DNA of 17,843 nt from Treponema sp. (GTDB lineage: Bacteria > Spirochaetota > Spirochaetia > Treponematales > Breznakiellaceae), in contig JAISEB010000062.1 in NCBI GenBank assembly GCA_031264395.1, forward strand, positions 1 through 17,843, in the 5' to 3' direction. Positions 8,251-15,522 of this stretch are shown piece after piece. Position numbers and translations under genes: made by a program. Below the pieces are notes generated by a model. The model saw only the letters and a program-made list of their open reading frames with translations. It searched no databases and was not told where the DNA came from. Position 1 is the stretch's first letter. Each line of letters opens with the position of its first letter.

Positions 8251-9960
8251 TCAGGCATTCTCTTTCCGGGCCAAAAGAAGCCGGCGATCAATAACGGCCC
8301 CCTTGTCGGCCGAGGAAGCCACGGCCGAATAGAGTTCCAGATAACCCCGGGGAATTGTTTTTGTTACCTTTACCCAGCCTGAAAAACGGCGTTTTATTTC
8401 CTCATCGGACACATTCAGATTAAGCGTTCCCTCAATGACATCAATGTCTATTCCGTCCCCGTCTTCAACAATGGCCAGGGGCCCTCCTTCGGCGGCCTCG
8501 GGCGATATATGACCGGCGAAACAGCCGTTATTGGTGCCTGAAAAACGGCCGTCCGTAATAAGCGCGACCGACTTGTGCAACCCCATGCCGTAGATATACT
8601 TCATGGCCTTGAACATTTCCCTCATGCCCGGCCCGCCCTTGGGGCCCTCGTACCGTATGACAACTACATCGCCCCCCCTGATGTTCCCGCCGAGAATCGC
8701 CTCTTCCGCTTCCTCTTCACTGTTAAACACCCGCGCCTTCCCGCTGAAACGGCGCAGGGCGGGATCTATGGCCCCGGGTTTGCTAATCGCGGTATTCGGG
8801 GCAAGGTTCCCGTGAAGCACGGCTATTCCCCCCGTGGCGCTGAAAGGATCTTTTCTGGTTTTTATTATTTCTGGATTTTCAGGGTAGCTGAATGTGTAAG
8901 AGGCGATATTTTCCCCAAGCGTCCGCCCGGTACAGGTCGGCACGCCAAGATCAAGGAGATCCCCAAGCATGCCCATTACACGGGGAATTCCCCCGGCCCG
9001 GTGGAAGGCTTCCATATCCCAGGGCGCCGCCGGATTTACCCTGGCAATCTGCGGCGTTGTTTTGTTCAGGGACTCAAATTCCTCAATCACGTTCATGTCA
9101 AGACCGGCTTCATTGGCGACGGCGCATAAATGCAGAACGGCGTTTGTCGAACCGCTTATCGCCATGACGATTTTTATGGCGTTTTTCACCGCTTCTTTGA
9201 CAAGAATTTTACGCGCGCCGGTATTCCCTTCCACAAGCGCGCAGACGGCCCTGCCCGACAAAAAAGCATACCGGAGCCGTTCGGCGTACACCGCCGGGAC
9301 AAGGGCTTCTCCCGGAAGGGAAAGCCCCAGCGCCTCCGTAACACAGCTCATGGTATTTGCCGTTCCCAGAAACGAACAGGACCCGCAGCCGGGGCAGGCG
9401 GTATTTTCAAGCGAAACAAATTGATCTTTTGAAATTTTTCCCTGAACATACATGCCCCGGGCTTCTTCTATCGAGGTCAAATCAGATTTTCTGCCGTCAA
9501 ATTCCGTTCCGCCAAGCATGGGGCCGCCGTGTACCATGACGGCCGGAATATCAAGCCTGGCCGCCGCCATCAGCATTGCCGGGACGATTTTGTCGCAGGA
9601 GGCAAGCAGCACAAGCCCGTCGAGTTTATGCGCGCGCGCCATGCATTCAACGGAATCGCAGATTATTTCGCGGGAAGGAAGTATGTAATTCATTCCTTCA
9701 TGCCCCTGGGCAATGCCGTCGCAGGCGGCGGGAACTCCGAATTCAACGGCAGTGCCTCCAGCGCTGTATATGCCTTTCTTTACAAATTCGGCCACATTGT
9801 TCAGGTTAACATGACCGGGAATAAGGGTATTCCATGAATTGGCAATACCTATAAGGGGCCTTCCATTCAGTTCATAATCGGTGTATCCCATGGATTTGAA
9901 AAGCGAACGGTAAAATACGCTGTTTTCGCCTTTCAGGATGTCTTCACTCCTGTATTTCAT
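8251..9960 (-). CDS. IlvD/Edd-family dehydratase, probable sugar-acid dehydratase
   Basis: A 569-residue member of the dihydroxy-acid / 6-phosphogluconate / sugar-acid dehydratase family, which converts a 2,3-dihydroxy acid to a 2-keto-3-deoxy acid using an Fe-S cluster and Mg2+. Seen: GIANSWNTLIPGHVNL near the N-terminus, D81, SCDK (C122, K124), CPGCGSC ending at C195, GPKGGPGMREM and DGRFSGTNNG. C122 and C195 fit cluster ligands. The position that carries the first cysteine in [2Fe-2S] members is glycine here (PGH), as in E. coli IlvD, so a labile [4Fe-4S] cluster is expected. It starts 2 nt after the permease stop. The context (CUT1 transporter, SDR, no other branched-chain amino acid genes) favours sugar-acid catabolism over valine/isoleucine biosynthesis, but the latter is not excluded by sequence. 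Confidence 0.92.
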   Translation of the reverse strand: MKYRSEDILKGENSVFYRSLFKSMGYTDYELNGRPLIGIANSWNTLIPGHVNLNNVAEFVKKGIYSAGGTAVEFGVPAACDGIAQGHEGMNYILPSREIICDSVECMARAHKLDGLVLLASCDKIVPAMLMAAARLDIPAVMVHGGPMLGGTEFDGRKSDLTSIEEARGMYVQGKISKDQFVSLENTACPGCGSCSFLGTANTMSCVTEALGLSLPGEALVPAVYAERLRYAFLSGRAVCALVEGNTGARKILVKEAVKNAIKIVMAISGSTNAVLHLCAVANEAGLDMNVIEEFESLNKTTPQIARVNPAAPWDMEAFHRAGGIPRVMGMLGDLLDLGVPTCTGRTLGENIASYTFSYPENPEIIKTRKDPFSATGGIAVLHGNLAPNTAISKPGAIDPALRRFSGKARVFNSEEEAEEAILGGNIRGGDVVVIRYEGPKGGPGMREMFKAMKYIYGMGLHKSVALITDGRFSGTNNGCFAGHISPEAAEGGPLAIVEDGDGIDIDVIEGTLNLNVSDEEIKRRFSGWVKVTKTIPRGYLELYSAVASSADKGAVIDRRLLLARKENA

Positions 9961-9962
9961 GC

Positions 9963-10802
9963 TTAACCCTTTATGGCCCCCGCTATCATCCCCTTGACGA
10001 GTTTATCCTGCCCTACGGCATAGGCGATAATCATCGGAAGTACGGACATAAACAACACGCAAAGAACAAGAGGAACGGAAGACGAATACTGGCCCTTGTA
10101 ATTCCAGACTGCCAGAGGCAGCGTGCGCATTGTCCTTGACTGCATCAAGACAAGGGCAAAGCTGAATTCGTTCCACATTGAAATCGCGTCGTAAATCGCC
10201 ACCGTTACAAGGCCCGAACCGGTTAGCGGAACGATAACATTCGCGAAGACGCCGATTTTACCGCAGCCGTCAATTTCCGCAGCGTCTTCCAGTTCAAGGG
10301 GAATCGTCTTCATGAAATTCACGAGAATGTAAACGGTAATAGGTATATTAAAGGCGACATAGGGAACAATCAGCCCCTGCAGTTTGTCGTACATTCCCAG
10401 AGCCCTCGTTAAAAGGTAGATGGGAATAAGGGTTACGTGCATGGGAATCGCCATGCTGGCGACGAAAAACGAATTGAGGGGCCGGTTAAGGCGGAAACGG
10501 AAGCGTGAAAGCGGATAGGCCGCGCACAGGCTTAGAAAGAGCAGCGCCACAAGCGCGACTACCGTTACGACAAGACTGTTTCTGAAGTAGGTAAATATGC
10601 CGTCTTTAACTACGCGGACATAATTTGAAAACATGAATTCCCGGGGAAAGGAAAAAAAACCGTTTCTTCCGTAATCGGGCTGCGACTTGAATGACGACAT
10701 AATCATAAGATAAAAAGGCAGGAGGCTGATAAGCGTCCATACAAAGGCAAAAAGACCCGTGAGTATATATACAGGCAGCCGCCGGGCTCTGAATTTTTTC
10801 AT
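9963..10802 (-). CDS. CUT1 sugar ABC transporter permease (MalG/UgpE-like)
   Basis: A 279-residue inner-membrane permease with about six transmembrane segments, the first at residues 10-36. The EAA loop that contacts the ATPase is at about 170-193 (ELEDAAEIDGCGKIGVFANV). The C-terminus GQDKLVKGMIAGAIKG is typical of the family. Its ATG overlaps the stop of the partner permease (ATGA), so the pair is translationally coupled. It is strongly similar along its whole length to the permease at 15523-16368, with identical blocks such as FNIPIT and LVNFMKTIP. No ABC ATPase gene is present in the window. Confidence 0.96.
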   Translation of the reverse strand: MKKFRARRLPVYILTGLFAFVWTLISLLPFYLMIMSSFKSQPDYGRNGFFSFPREFMFSNYVRVVKDGIFTYFRNSLVVTVVALVALLFLSLCAAYPLSRFRFRLNRPLNSFFVASMAIPMHVTLIPIYLLTRALGMYDKLQGLIVPYVAFNIPITVYILVNFMKTIPLELEDAAEIDGCGKIGVFANVIVPLTGSGLVTVAIYDAISMWNEFSFALVLMQSRTMRTLPLAVWNYKGQYSSSVPLVLCVLFMSVLPMIIAYAVGQDKLVKGMIAGAIKG

Positions 10803-11701
10803 GCTTTTTTACCGTTTTCCTTCATGATTATATTGGAAATAAAAAGAAAGAACAGTGAAAACAGGACGACGATGATAAACATGCCGGAGGCGATTGAGGA
10901 CCCGTATCCCATACGCCTGAAACGGAAGGTCATGCGGTACATATAGGTCGCCATCAGTTCGGAAGACGAATTCGGGCCCCCTTCGGTCATGATGTACACA
11001 AGGTCAAAATATTTCAATGAACCTATCATGGAAAGGGTACAGGCCGTCTGGATGGACACCTTTATCATGGGCAGTACAATGCGAAAAAAATACTGCGAAA
11101 GCGTGGCGCCGTCTATAAGCGACGCTTCGTAAATCTCGGTATCCATGGCGGATAAAACGGCGCGGTAAAAAAGCATATAAAAAGGTATCGCCGTCCAGCA
11201 GATAACGGTAAACACGCCCATAAGCGACATTGACGGATTGCCAAGAATATCCACAATGCCGCCGCCGAACAGCCGTGAAATGGTTGTAAAAATGCCGTTG
11301 CGGGGCGAATAAATAAACGTAAAAAGCATTCCGACCGCGGCCGTGGAAAATAACGCGGGGAAATAATACACGACCCTGAGGGGGCCTGAACGCGGCCCCA
11401 TTCTGTCCAGCATAAACGCAAGGGCTATCGCTATTGGCTGCTGGATAACAAGAGACATAACAATAATCAGCAGATTGTGCCTGATGGCCCCCGTAAACGA
11501 CGGGTCCCTCAGCAGCTCCCTCCAGTTCATCATCTCAACGAACCGCTTAACAGGATCTATTCCGTTCCAGTCCCGAAAACTCAGAAAAAACGCGTACCCG
11601 ACAGAATAATAAATATACACCAGGAGCAGAAATACCGCCGGCACCAAAAACAGCGCGGAGACAAAAAATATCTCCCGCCGCCGCGCGTTATACAGATTCA
11701 C
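10799..11701 (-). CDS. CUT1 sugar ABC transporter permease (MalF/UgpA-like)
   Basis: A 300-residue membrane permease with a long first transmembrane segment (about residues 12-40), several further helices, and an EAA loop at about 190-212 (IYEASLIDGATLSQYFFRIVLP). The start is GTG at 11701, with AGGAGG 4 nt upstream overlapping the GRE stop codon, so it is directly coupled to the GRE gene. It is a paralogue of the permease at 16365-17282: both begin MNLY-ARRRE/ARKRE and share VYIYYSVGYAFFLSF. The clearest difference is the extramembrane stretch around residues 140-160, a candidate specificity region. Confidence 0.96.
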   Translation of the reverse strand: MNLYNARRREIFFVSALFLVPAVFLLLVYIYYSVGYAFFLSFRDWNGIDPVKRFVEMMNWRELLRDPSFTGAIRHNLLIIVMSLVIQQPIAIALAFMLDRMGPRSGPLRVVYYFPALFSTAAVGMLFTFIYSPRNGIFTTISRLFGGGIVDILGNPSMSLMGVFTVICWTAIPFYMLFYRAVLSAMDTEIYEASLIDGATLSQYFFRIVLPMIKVSIQTACTLSMIGSLKYFDLVYIMTEGGPNSSSELMATYMYRMTFRFRRMGYGSSIASGMFIIVVLFSLFFLFISNIIMKENGKKA

Positions 11702-11709
11702 GGTTCCTC

Positions 11710-13911
11710 CTATGCATGATGCCGGTAACGGGCAATTATGTCATCCTGTATATCACGATCAAGATCGACAAAATGCGCGGAGAAACCGCCGACCCGCACC
11801 AGCACATGCGTGTAACTGTTGGGATCTTTCTGGGCTTTAAGGAGTTCTTCGGGGTCCGAAGAAGAATTCCCCTGGTACATCTGCCCTCCAAGCGACAGAA
11901 ATGTGGAAAGGAACTGACCGTTAAGCTGTGAATTAATCCACGAAGGATCAAAATCCCACATTGACGATCCGCCGCCCGAAAAACGGTGCATGGGGAGCTT
12001 GCAGTTTGAAAGTATAGCCGCCGTAACGCCCGCCTTCATGGAATGGCTCGCGGGCGTCGTTCCCTGGGAAACGGCCGTGTGCGCAAAAGAACCATCGGCC
12101 ATTGCGCCGAGGTGCATGGCGCATTTATTGGCCCAGACAAAGGTAAACACCACCGGCTTTACCACGCCGCCAAGCCTGTTTTCATAAGCCTCATAAATAT
12201 CACACATGTCATTGACATACCGTACCGCCAGAGTGTCGGACTCTTCATTGTCCTCTCCGAATTTGGGTATATTAAGCAGCTTCTGCCGCAAGACTTCGCG
12301 GCCCTCAAAATTCGATTCCAGCGCGGCAACCATCTCCTGGGCGGAACAGAAACAATCGTCAAAAACCGCCTTCTTTATGCCGTACAAATAATCCGCCGCC
12401 GTACCTATGCCCACGGGAGACACGCCGTAGTCATTGTACCTGGTCCCGCCGTCCGACATATTCCGCCCCCTCAGCATACAGTCATTCAGCATGGAACTGG
12501 CGTAATACGTGGGCCGGTATATGGCGCTGTACTTGCTCAAAATGTCTATACAGTCAAAGTACTCAAGCAGAATCCGGCGGCTTTCGGCAAGAAAATCAGC
12601 ATAAAATTCATCCCAGGAACCGCAGTGTTCAAGCCCTCTGTAATGCAGGGAATCATAGGTTTTTCCGTTTACGAGGTCCCTGTTTCCCGTTACGGCAAGT
12701 TCAACAAATTTGGGCATGTTAAACCAGCCGCAGAGGAGGAGATCGCTGTTGGCGTTTGAACAGGAAATTTCCATACAGCCGTTTGACGTATAGGAAAGGG
12801 CTTCATGATAGGGAGTTCCCCGGTATGCAAGAGACCCCGCTATCGCCTTGTCGCTGAGAATCTGCCCCCTGTTTCTGCCCCGTATGAGCCAGTCGGCGGC
12901 AAATTCAATAAATCCCTCCGGGGGATCGGCAGGCATTTTGATATACACCAGAAGAGAAGTAATATCCAGCTCCGTTACCGCATTGGCGAACATATAGGTA
13001 AGCGGGCTTACCGCGGAGATCCCGTTTGGATGGCTGCCGCCAAGATTAACAGTATCGTTATGTTCCTCGTCCATGCAGATACGGCTGTCCAACTGTATCA
13101 AAAGATACCCGCAAAGATCATACGCTTCTTCTTCGGTAATTATTCCAAGCCTAAGATCCTTTTCAAGGTATGGCCACAGGTAATAATCAATCCATCCCGG
13201 TCCCCAGGTGCCGCTTGCCTCCTGGGTTACGGTAAAATAAACCATGTTGATACACTGCACCGCCTCGCGGAAATTTGCCGCGGGATAACGGGGAACGCGG
13301 CGGCAGATTTCGGCCTGTTTTTTCATGCCTCTTTTTTCAAGCTCTTCCACATAACGATCGTTATAGCGTATAAGGGCATCCAGCGTAATAATCAAACCGC
13401 GATAAAATTCCCCGGATTTCGGATCTTTTGAACGGGCTAAATTGCGTTCGGCCAAATCGCGCATGCCCTGCCAGCCCATGTGCAGCACAAGTTGAAAGGC
13501 ATGAGCCTCGTGTCCATTCCAGAAAGCGTCGGCGTGAAGCCCGCACTCTACATAGTCGGAGCGCATATACGGGTATTTTTTTGCCACTTCCTCGTACATG
13601 GCTCTATGGGCCAGCCCAAAAAGATACGTACCGTCGGTATGCGTTTTTCTGGGATGCTGCCCCGGAACGGTGCCGGGAAAAAATTTCTTGAAATTATACC
13701 GTCCTACTACCACATCATCATCTTCAACATCAATAATCTGATGATCAAATTGATACGCCACAGAACGCGCGGTTCTTTCCCACATGGGTAAATCTTTATA
13801 GAGTTCTTCATAAGCGTACTTTGAAGATTCATATATGGGCTGCAAGACGGCGTCTTCGGCGTGCTGTCTTACCCTTTTTTCCTTTTCCAGAACGGTTTGC
13901 GATAATTTCAT
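11710..13911 (-). CDS. Glycyl radical enzyme of unknown substrate (PFL-like fold, Cys-X-Glu eliminase type)
   Basis: An anaerobic glycyl radical enzyme, first gene of its operon, with its activase as the last. From ATG 13911 it has 733 residues; an ATG at 13938 would add 9 but lacks a ribosome-binding site, whereas 13911 has GGGAG about 10 nt upstream. Seen (733-numbering): active-site C379 in SNGCMEISC; E381, completing the Cys-X-Glu signature of dehydratases, C-N and C-S lyases and decarboxylases; family segment GPGWIDYYLWPYLEKDL; and C-terminal VRVGGFSAHFVDLD with radical glycine G709. The Cys-Cys pair of true pyruvate formate-lyase is absent. A second cysteine lies five residues after the catalytic one. 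It is shorter than most characterised eliminases (about 780-850 residues). Substrate unknown; the neighbouring sugar transporter, SDR and dehydratase suggest a carbohydrate-derived compound. Confidence 0.93.
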   Translation of the reverse strand: MKLSQTVLEKEKRVRQHAEDAVLQPIYESSKYAYEELYKDLPMWERTARSVAYQFDHQIIDVEDDDVVVGRYNFKKFFPGTVPGQHPRKTHTDGTYLFGLAHRAMYEEVAKKYPYMRSDYVECGLHADAFWNGHEAHAFQLVLHMGWQGMRDLAERNLARSKDPKSGEFYRGLIITLDALIRYNDRYVEELEKRGMKKQAEICRRVPRYPAANFREAVQCINMVYFTVTQEASGTWGPGWIDYYLWPYLEKDLRLGIITEEEAYDLCGYLLIQLDSRICMDEEHNDTVNLGGSHPNGISAVSPLTYMFANAVTELDITSLLVYIKMPADPPEGFIEFAADWLIRGRNRGQILSDKAIAGSLAYRGTPYHEALSYTSNGCMEISCSNANSDLLLCGWFNMPKFVELAVTGNRDLVNGKTYDSLHYRGLEHCGSWDEFYADFLAESRRILLEYFDCIDILSKYSAIYRPTYYASSMLNDCMLRGRNMSDGGTRYNDYGVSPVGIGTAADYLYGIKKAVFDDCFCSAQEMVAALESNFEGREVLRQKLLNIPKFGEDNEESDTLAVRYVNDMCDIYEAYENRLGGVVKPVVFTFVWANKCAMHLGAMADGSFAHTAVSQGTTPASHSMKAGVTAAILSNCKLPMHRFSGGGSSMWDFDPSWINSQLNGQFLSTFLSLGGQMYQGNSSSDPEELLKAQKDPNSYTHVLVRVGGFSAHFVDLDRDIQDDIIARYRHHA

Positions 13912-13949
13912 CGTCGTATCTCTCCCTTTCGGCGCCATTATTTTTTTCG

Positions 13950-13980
13950 GGCGGACGGCCGCCTTCTTCCATAAAGAAGG
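13950..13980. repeat. Two inverted repeats at the start of the GRE operon transcript
   Basis: CCTTCTT-ccata-AAGAAGG (13962-13980) lies immediately downstream of the -10 position, where transcription should begin. GGCGG-acgg-CCGCC (13950-13963) follows in the short leader. The first is well placed for a repressor operator or a 5' stabilising hairpin. Neither is followed by a U-tract. Function is inferred from position only. Confidence 0.45.
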
Positions 13981-14009
13981 AGCTTAAATGCACCCCTTCC
14001 ATTTGTCAA
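13981..14009 (-). promoter_or_regulatory. Promoter P1 of the GRE operon
   Basis: The minus strand has a perfect -35 TTGACA (14004-14009), a 17-nt spacer and TAAGCT (13981-13986) as -10, matching only 3 of 6 consensus bases. An A-rich stretch precedes the -35. The block AAAAAATGCTTGACAAATG is identical to that in the promoter of the upstream paralogous operon, and the spacers are also alike. The weak -10 suggests low basal activity or activator dependence. Confidence 0.7.
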
Positions 14010-14029
14010 GCATTTTTTCACAATCCAAA

Positions 14030-14063
14030 AAACAAGCCTCCAAAAACTCCTGTTTTTGGAGGC
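14030..14063 (-). terminator. Rho-independent terminator of the second transporter operon
   Basis: A perfect 11-bp stem GCCTCCAAAAA / TTTTTGGAGGC (14036-14063) has a 6-nt loop and is followed on the minus strand by TTGTTTTTT. It starts 10 nt after the stop of the binding-protein gene. It separates the two operons, so the GRE operon must use its own promoter just downstream. Confidence 0.9.
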
Positions 14064-14073
14064 TCCCGGAAAA

Positions 14074-15384
14074 TTACTTCAGATACCGCTGTGCGGCTTC
14101 TTCCATAGCCTGGTTGTACTGTTCAGGCGTAATGGTCAGGCCCACCATAGACTGGAGGGAATCCTTGTGCACTTCGGCCATAGCGCTGGGCAGATACTGA
14201 TCGTACCAGAGCTGGGTGCTGGTGCTTGCTTTCAGATACTTGAGAACATCCTCGCTGAGGGGATCGCCCGCACTGGCATTCTTCGTAGGAGGAGTACCGC
14301 CGCCTGACACAAACCCTTTTATCGCGGCTTCATCAACAAGATACTGAATAAGCTTAAAGGATTCATCAGGGTACTTCGCCCCTGAATTGATACAATAGAA
14401 GGAATCGCCAATGGTACCTACCATGCCGTTTATCGTACCTCTGCCGCCTTCAACAACGGGGAACGGGAACAGGCCATAGTCGTTAATGTTCTGTCCGTCA
14501 GACATTAAATTCGCCACAGTCCACGACCCTTCAATCAGCATGGCCGCTTCCTGGTTGTAGAACATCCTGCGGTGTACATCGGCCTCGCCATCAAGGCTGT
14601 TATAGCCTTCAGGGAAATATCCTTTCCGGGCCCATTCCTGCATTTTCCGTGATGCCCAGGTGAACGCCGGATCATTGAACGTCCCGCCATTCATCCGGTT
14701 GGCCGCATTCTGGAAAACCTGGGGGCCGCCGTAGCGGTCAACCAGGAGCATATAGTAAAAGGACGCGTGATATTTCGCCTTGTTTGCCAATCCAAAGGGA
14801 ACAATGCCCGCGGCGCGTATTTTATCACAGTTGGCTTCAAGTTCGGCAAGGGTAGCGGGAATTTTAAGCCCCAGCCTGTCGTATATTTTTTTACTGTACC
14901 AGACAAACAGGACGGAAGCATTCAATCCGGGGGTTGCCCAGACATCGTTCTGATAAGTTGCCTGATTTATGCCGCCTTCCATGAAATAATCCTTGTATGC
15001 GGGAAGACTTTGATAGGGAGTATTCATATACTTTGTCAGGGGGATGATCAGATTGGATTTGACATATTCGATCATGCCGCCGCCCGTCCATGTCGTAAAT
15101 ATGTCGGGAGCCGTATTGGAACCCAGCGCGATAACAATTTTTGCCTTGTAATCTTCGTTTTGCAGATACGTCTGCTCCACGGCAAAATCGGGATTATCTT
15201 TCTCAAACCGGGTTATATTTGCCTTGATATTGTCATCATAAGCCGGAGGAGAGATGACCTTCCAAAATGATATGGTCTTCTTTCCCGACGCGTTTCCATC
15301 CCGTCCTGGTCCGGCATAAGCCGACAGGGCAAGCGCCACAAACAATACCGTTCCCAGTATTATGGCCCTGCTTAACTGTTTCAT
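14074..15384 (-). CDS. Sugar ABC transporter substrate-binding protein (CUT1 type), secreted form
   Basis: A 436-residue periplasmic solute-binding protein, paralogous to that at 6077-7381. Seen: signal peptide MKQLSRAIILGTVLFVALALSAYAG with a signal peptidase I site after AYA and no lipobox cysteine; then ALGSNTAPDIFTTWTGGGMIEY and long blocks shared with the paralogue. ATGs at 15417, 15390 and 15384 are in frame; 15384 has AGAGG at 7 nt and begins the signal peptide directly. It is the last gene of the second operon, followed by a strong terminator. It differs from its paralogue in lacking the lipid anchor and in parts of the first lobe around residues 110-160. A carbohydrate ligand is expected; identity unknown. 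Confidence 0.95.
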   Translation of the reverse strand: MKQLSRAIILGTVLFVALALSAYAGPGRDGNASGKKTISFWKVISPPAYDDNIKANITRFEKDNPDFAVEQTYLQNEDYKAKIVIALGSNTAPDIFTTWTGGGMIEYVKSNLIIPLTKYMNTPYQSLPAYKDYFMEGGINQATYQNDVWATPGLNASVLFVWYSKKIYDRLGLKIPATLAELEANCDKIRAAGIVPFGLANKAKYHASFYYMLLVDRYGGPQVFQNAANRMNGGTFNDPAFTWASRKMQEWARKGYFPEGYNSLDGEADVHRRMFYNQEAAMLIEGSWTVANLMSDGQNINDYGLFPFPVVEGGRGTINGMVGTIGDSFYCINSGAKYPDESFKLIQYLVDEAAIKGFVSGGGTPPTKNASAGDPLSEDVLKYLKASTSTQLWYDQYLPSAMAEVHKDSLQSMVGLTITPEQYNQAMEEAAQRYLK

Positions 15385-15411
15385 AATCATACCTCTTCTT
15401 CTCAAACTTGT

Positions 15412-15519
15412 ACGCAAAAAATTGCGTCTCTATCTTTATTCCCGGCAACTTTCCGGAAACAGGTAGACACATGCTTTAGCCATCGTCCCCGAAAACCCGG
15501 ACGATGTTTTCGAAAACAT
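15412..15519. repeat. Three inverted repeats between permease and binding-protein genes
   Basis: The 138-nt gap before the second binding-protein gene holds ATGTTTTCGAAAACAT (perfect palindrome, 15504-15519), CATCGTCC / GGACGATG around a 10-nt loop (15481-15506), and ACGCAA-aaaa-TTGCGT (15412-15427). The first two share the CAT/ATG triplet, so the RNA hairpins compete. None is followed by a U-tract on the minus strand. Hairpins here could set different mRNA stability for permeases and binding protein. Confidence 0.55.
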
Positions 15520-15522
15520 TTT

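Noticed and set aside
8251..9960. Annotating the dehydratase as ilvD of valine/isoleucine biosynthesis
   Set aside because: No other branched-chain amino acid genes are nearby, and it sits between a sugar permease and an SDR with 2-nt junctions.
11710..13911. Naming the GRE as pyruvate formate-lyase
   Set aside because: The active-site loop is GCME, not the Cys-Cys pair of PFL, and the operon has no formate- or acetyl-CoA-linked genes.
5085..14009. Calling the operon a sulfoquinovose or dihydroxypropanesulfonate pathway (SDR, IlvD-type dehydratase and a GRE sulfolyase)
   Set aside because: The enzyme classes would fit loosely, but no aldolase, lactonase, sulfonate exporter or sulfite-handling gene is present, and sulfonate-binding residues of the GRE cannot be verified by eye. 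Kept only as a hypothesis to test.
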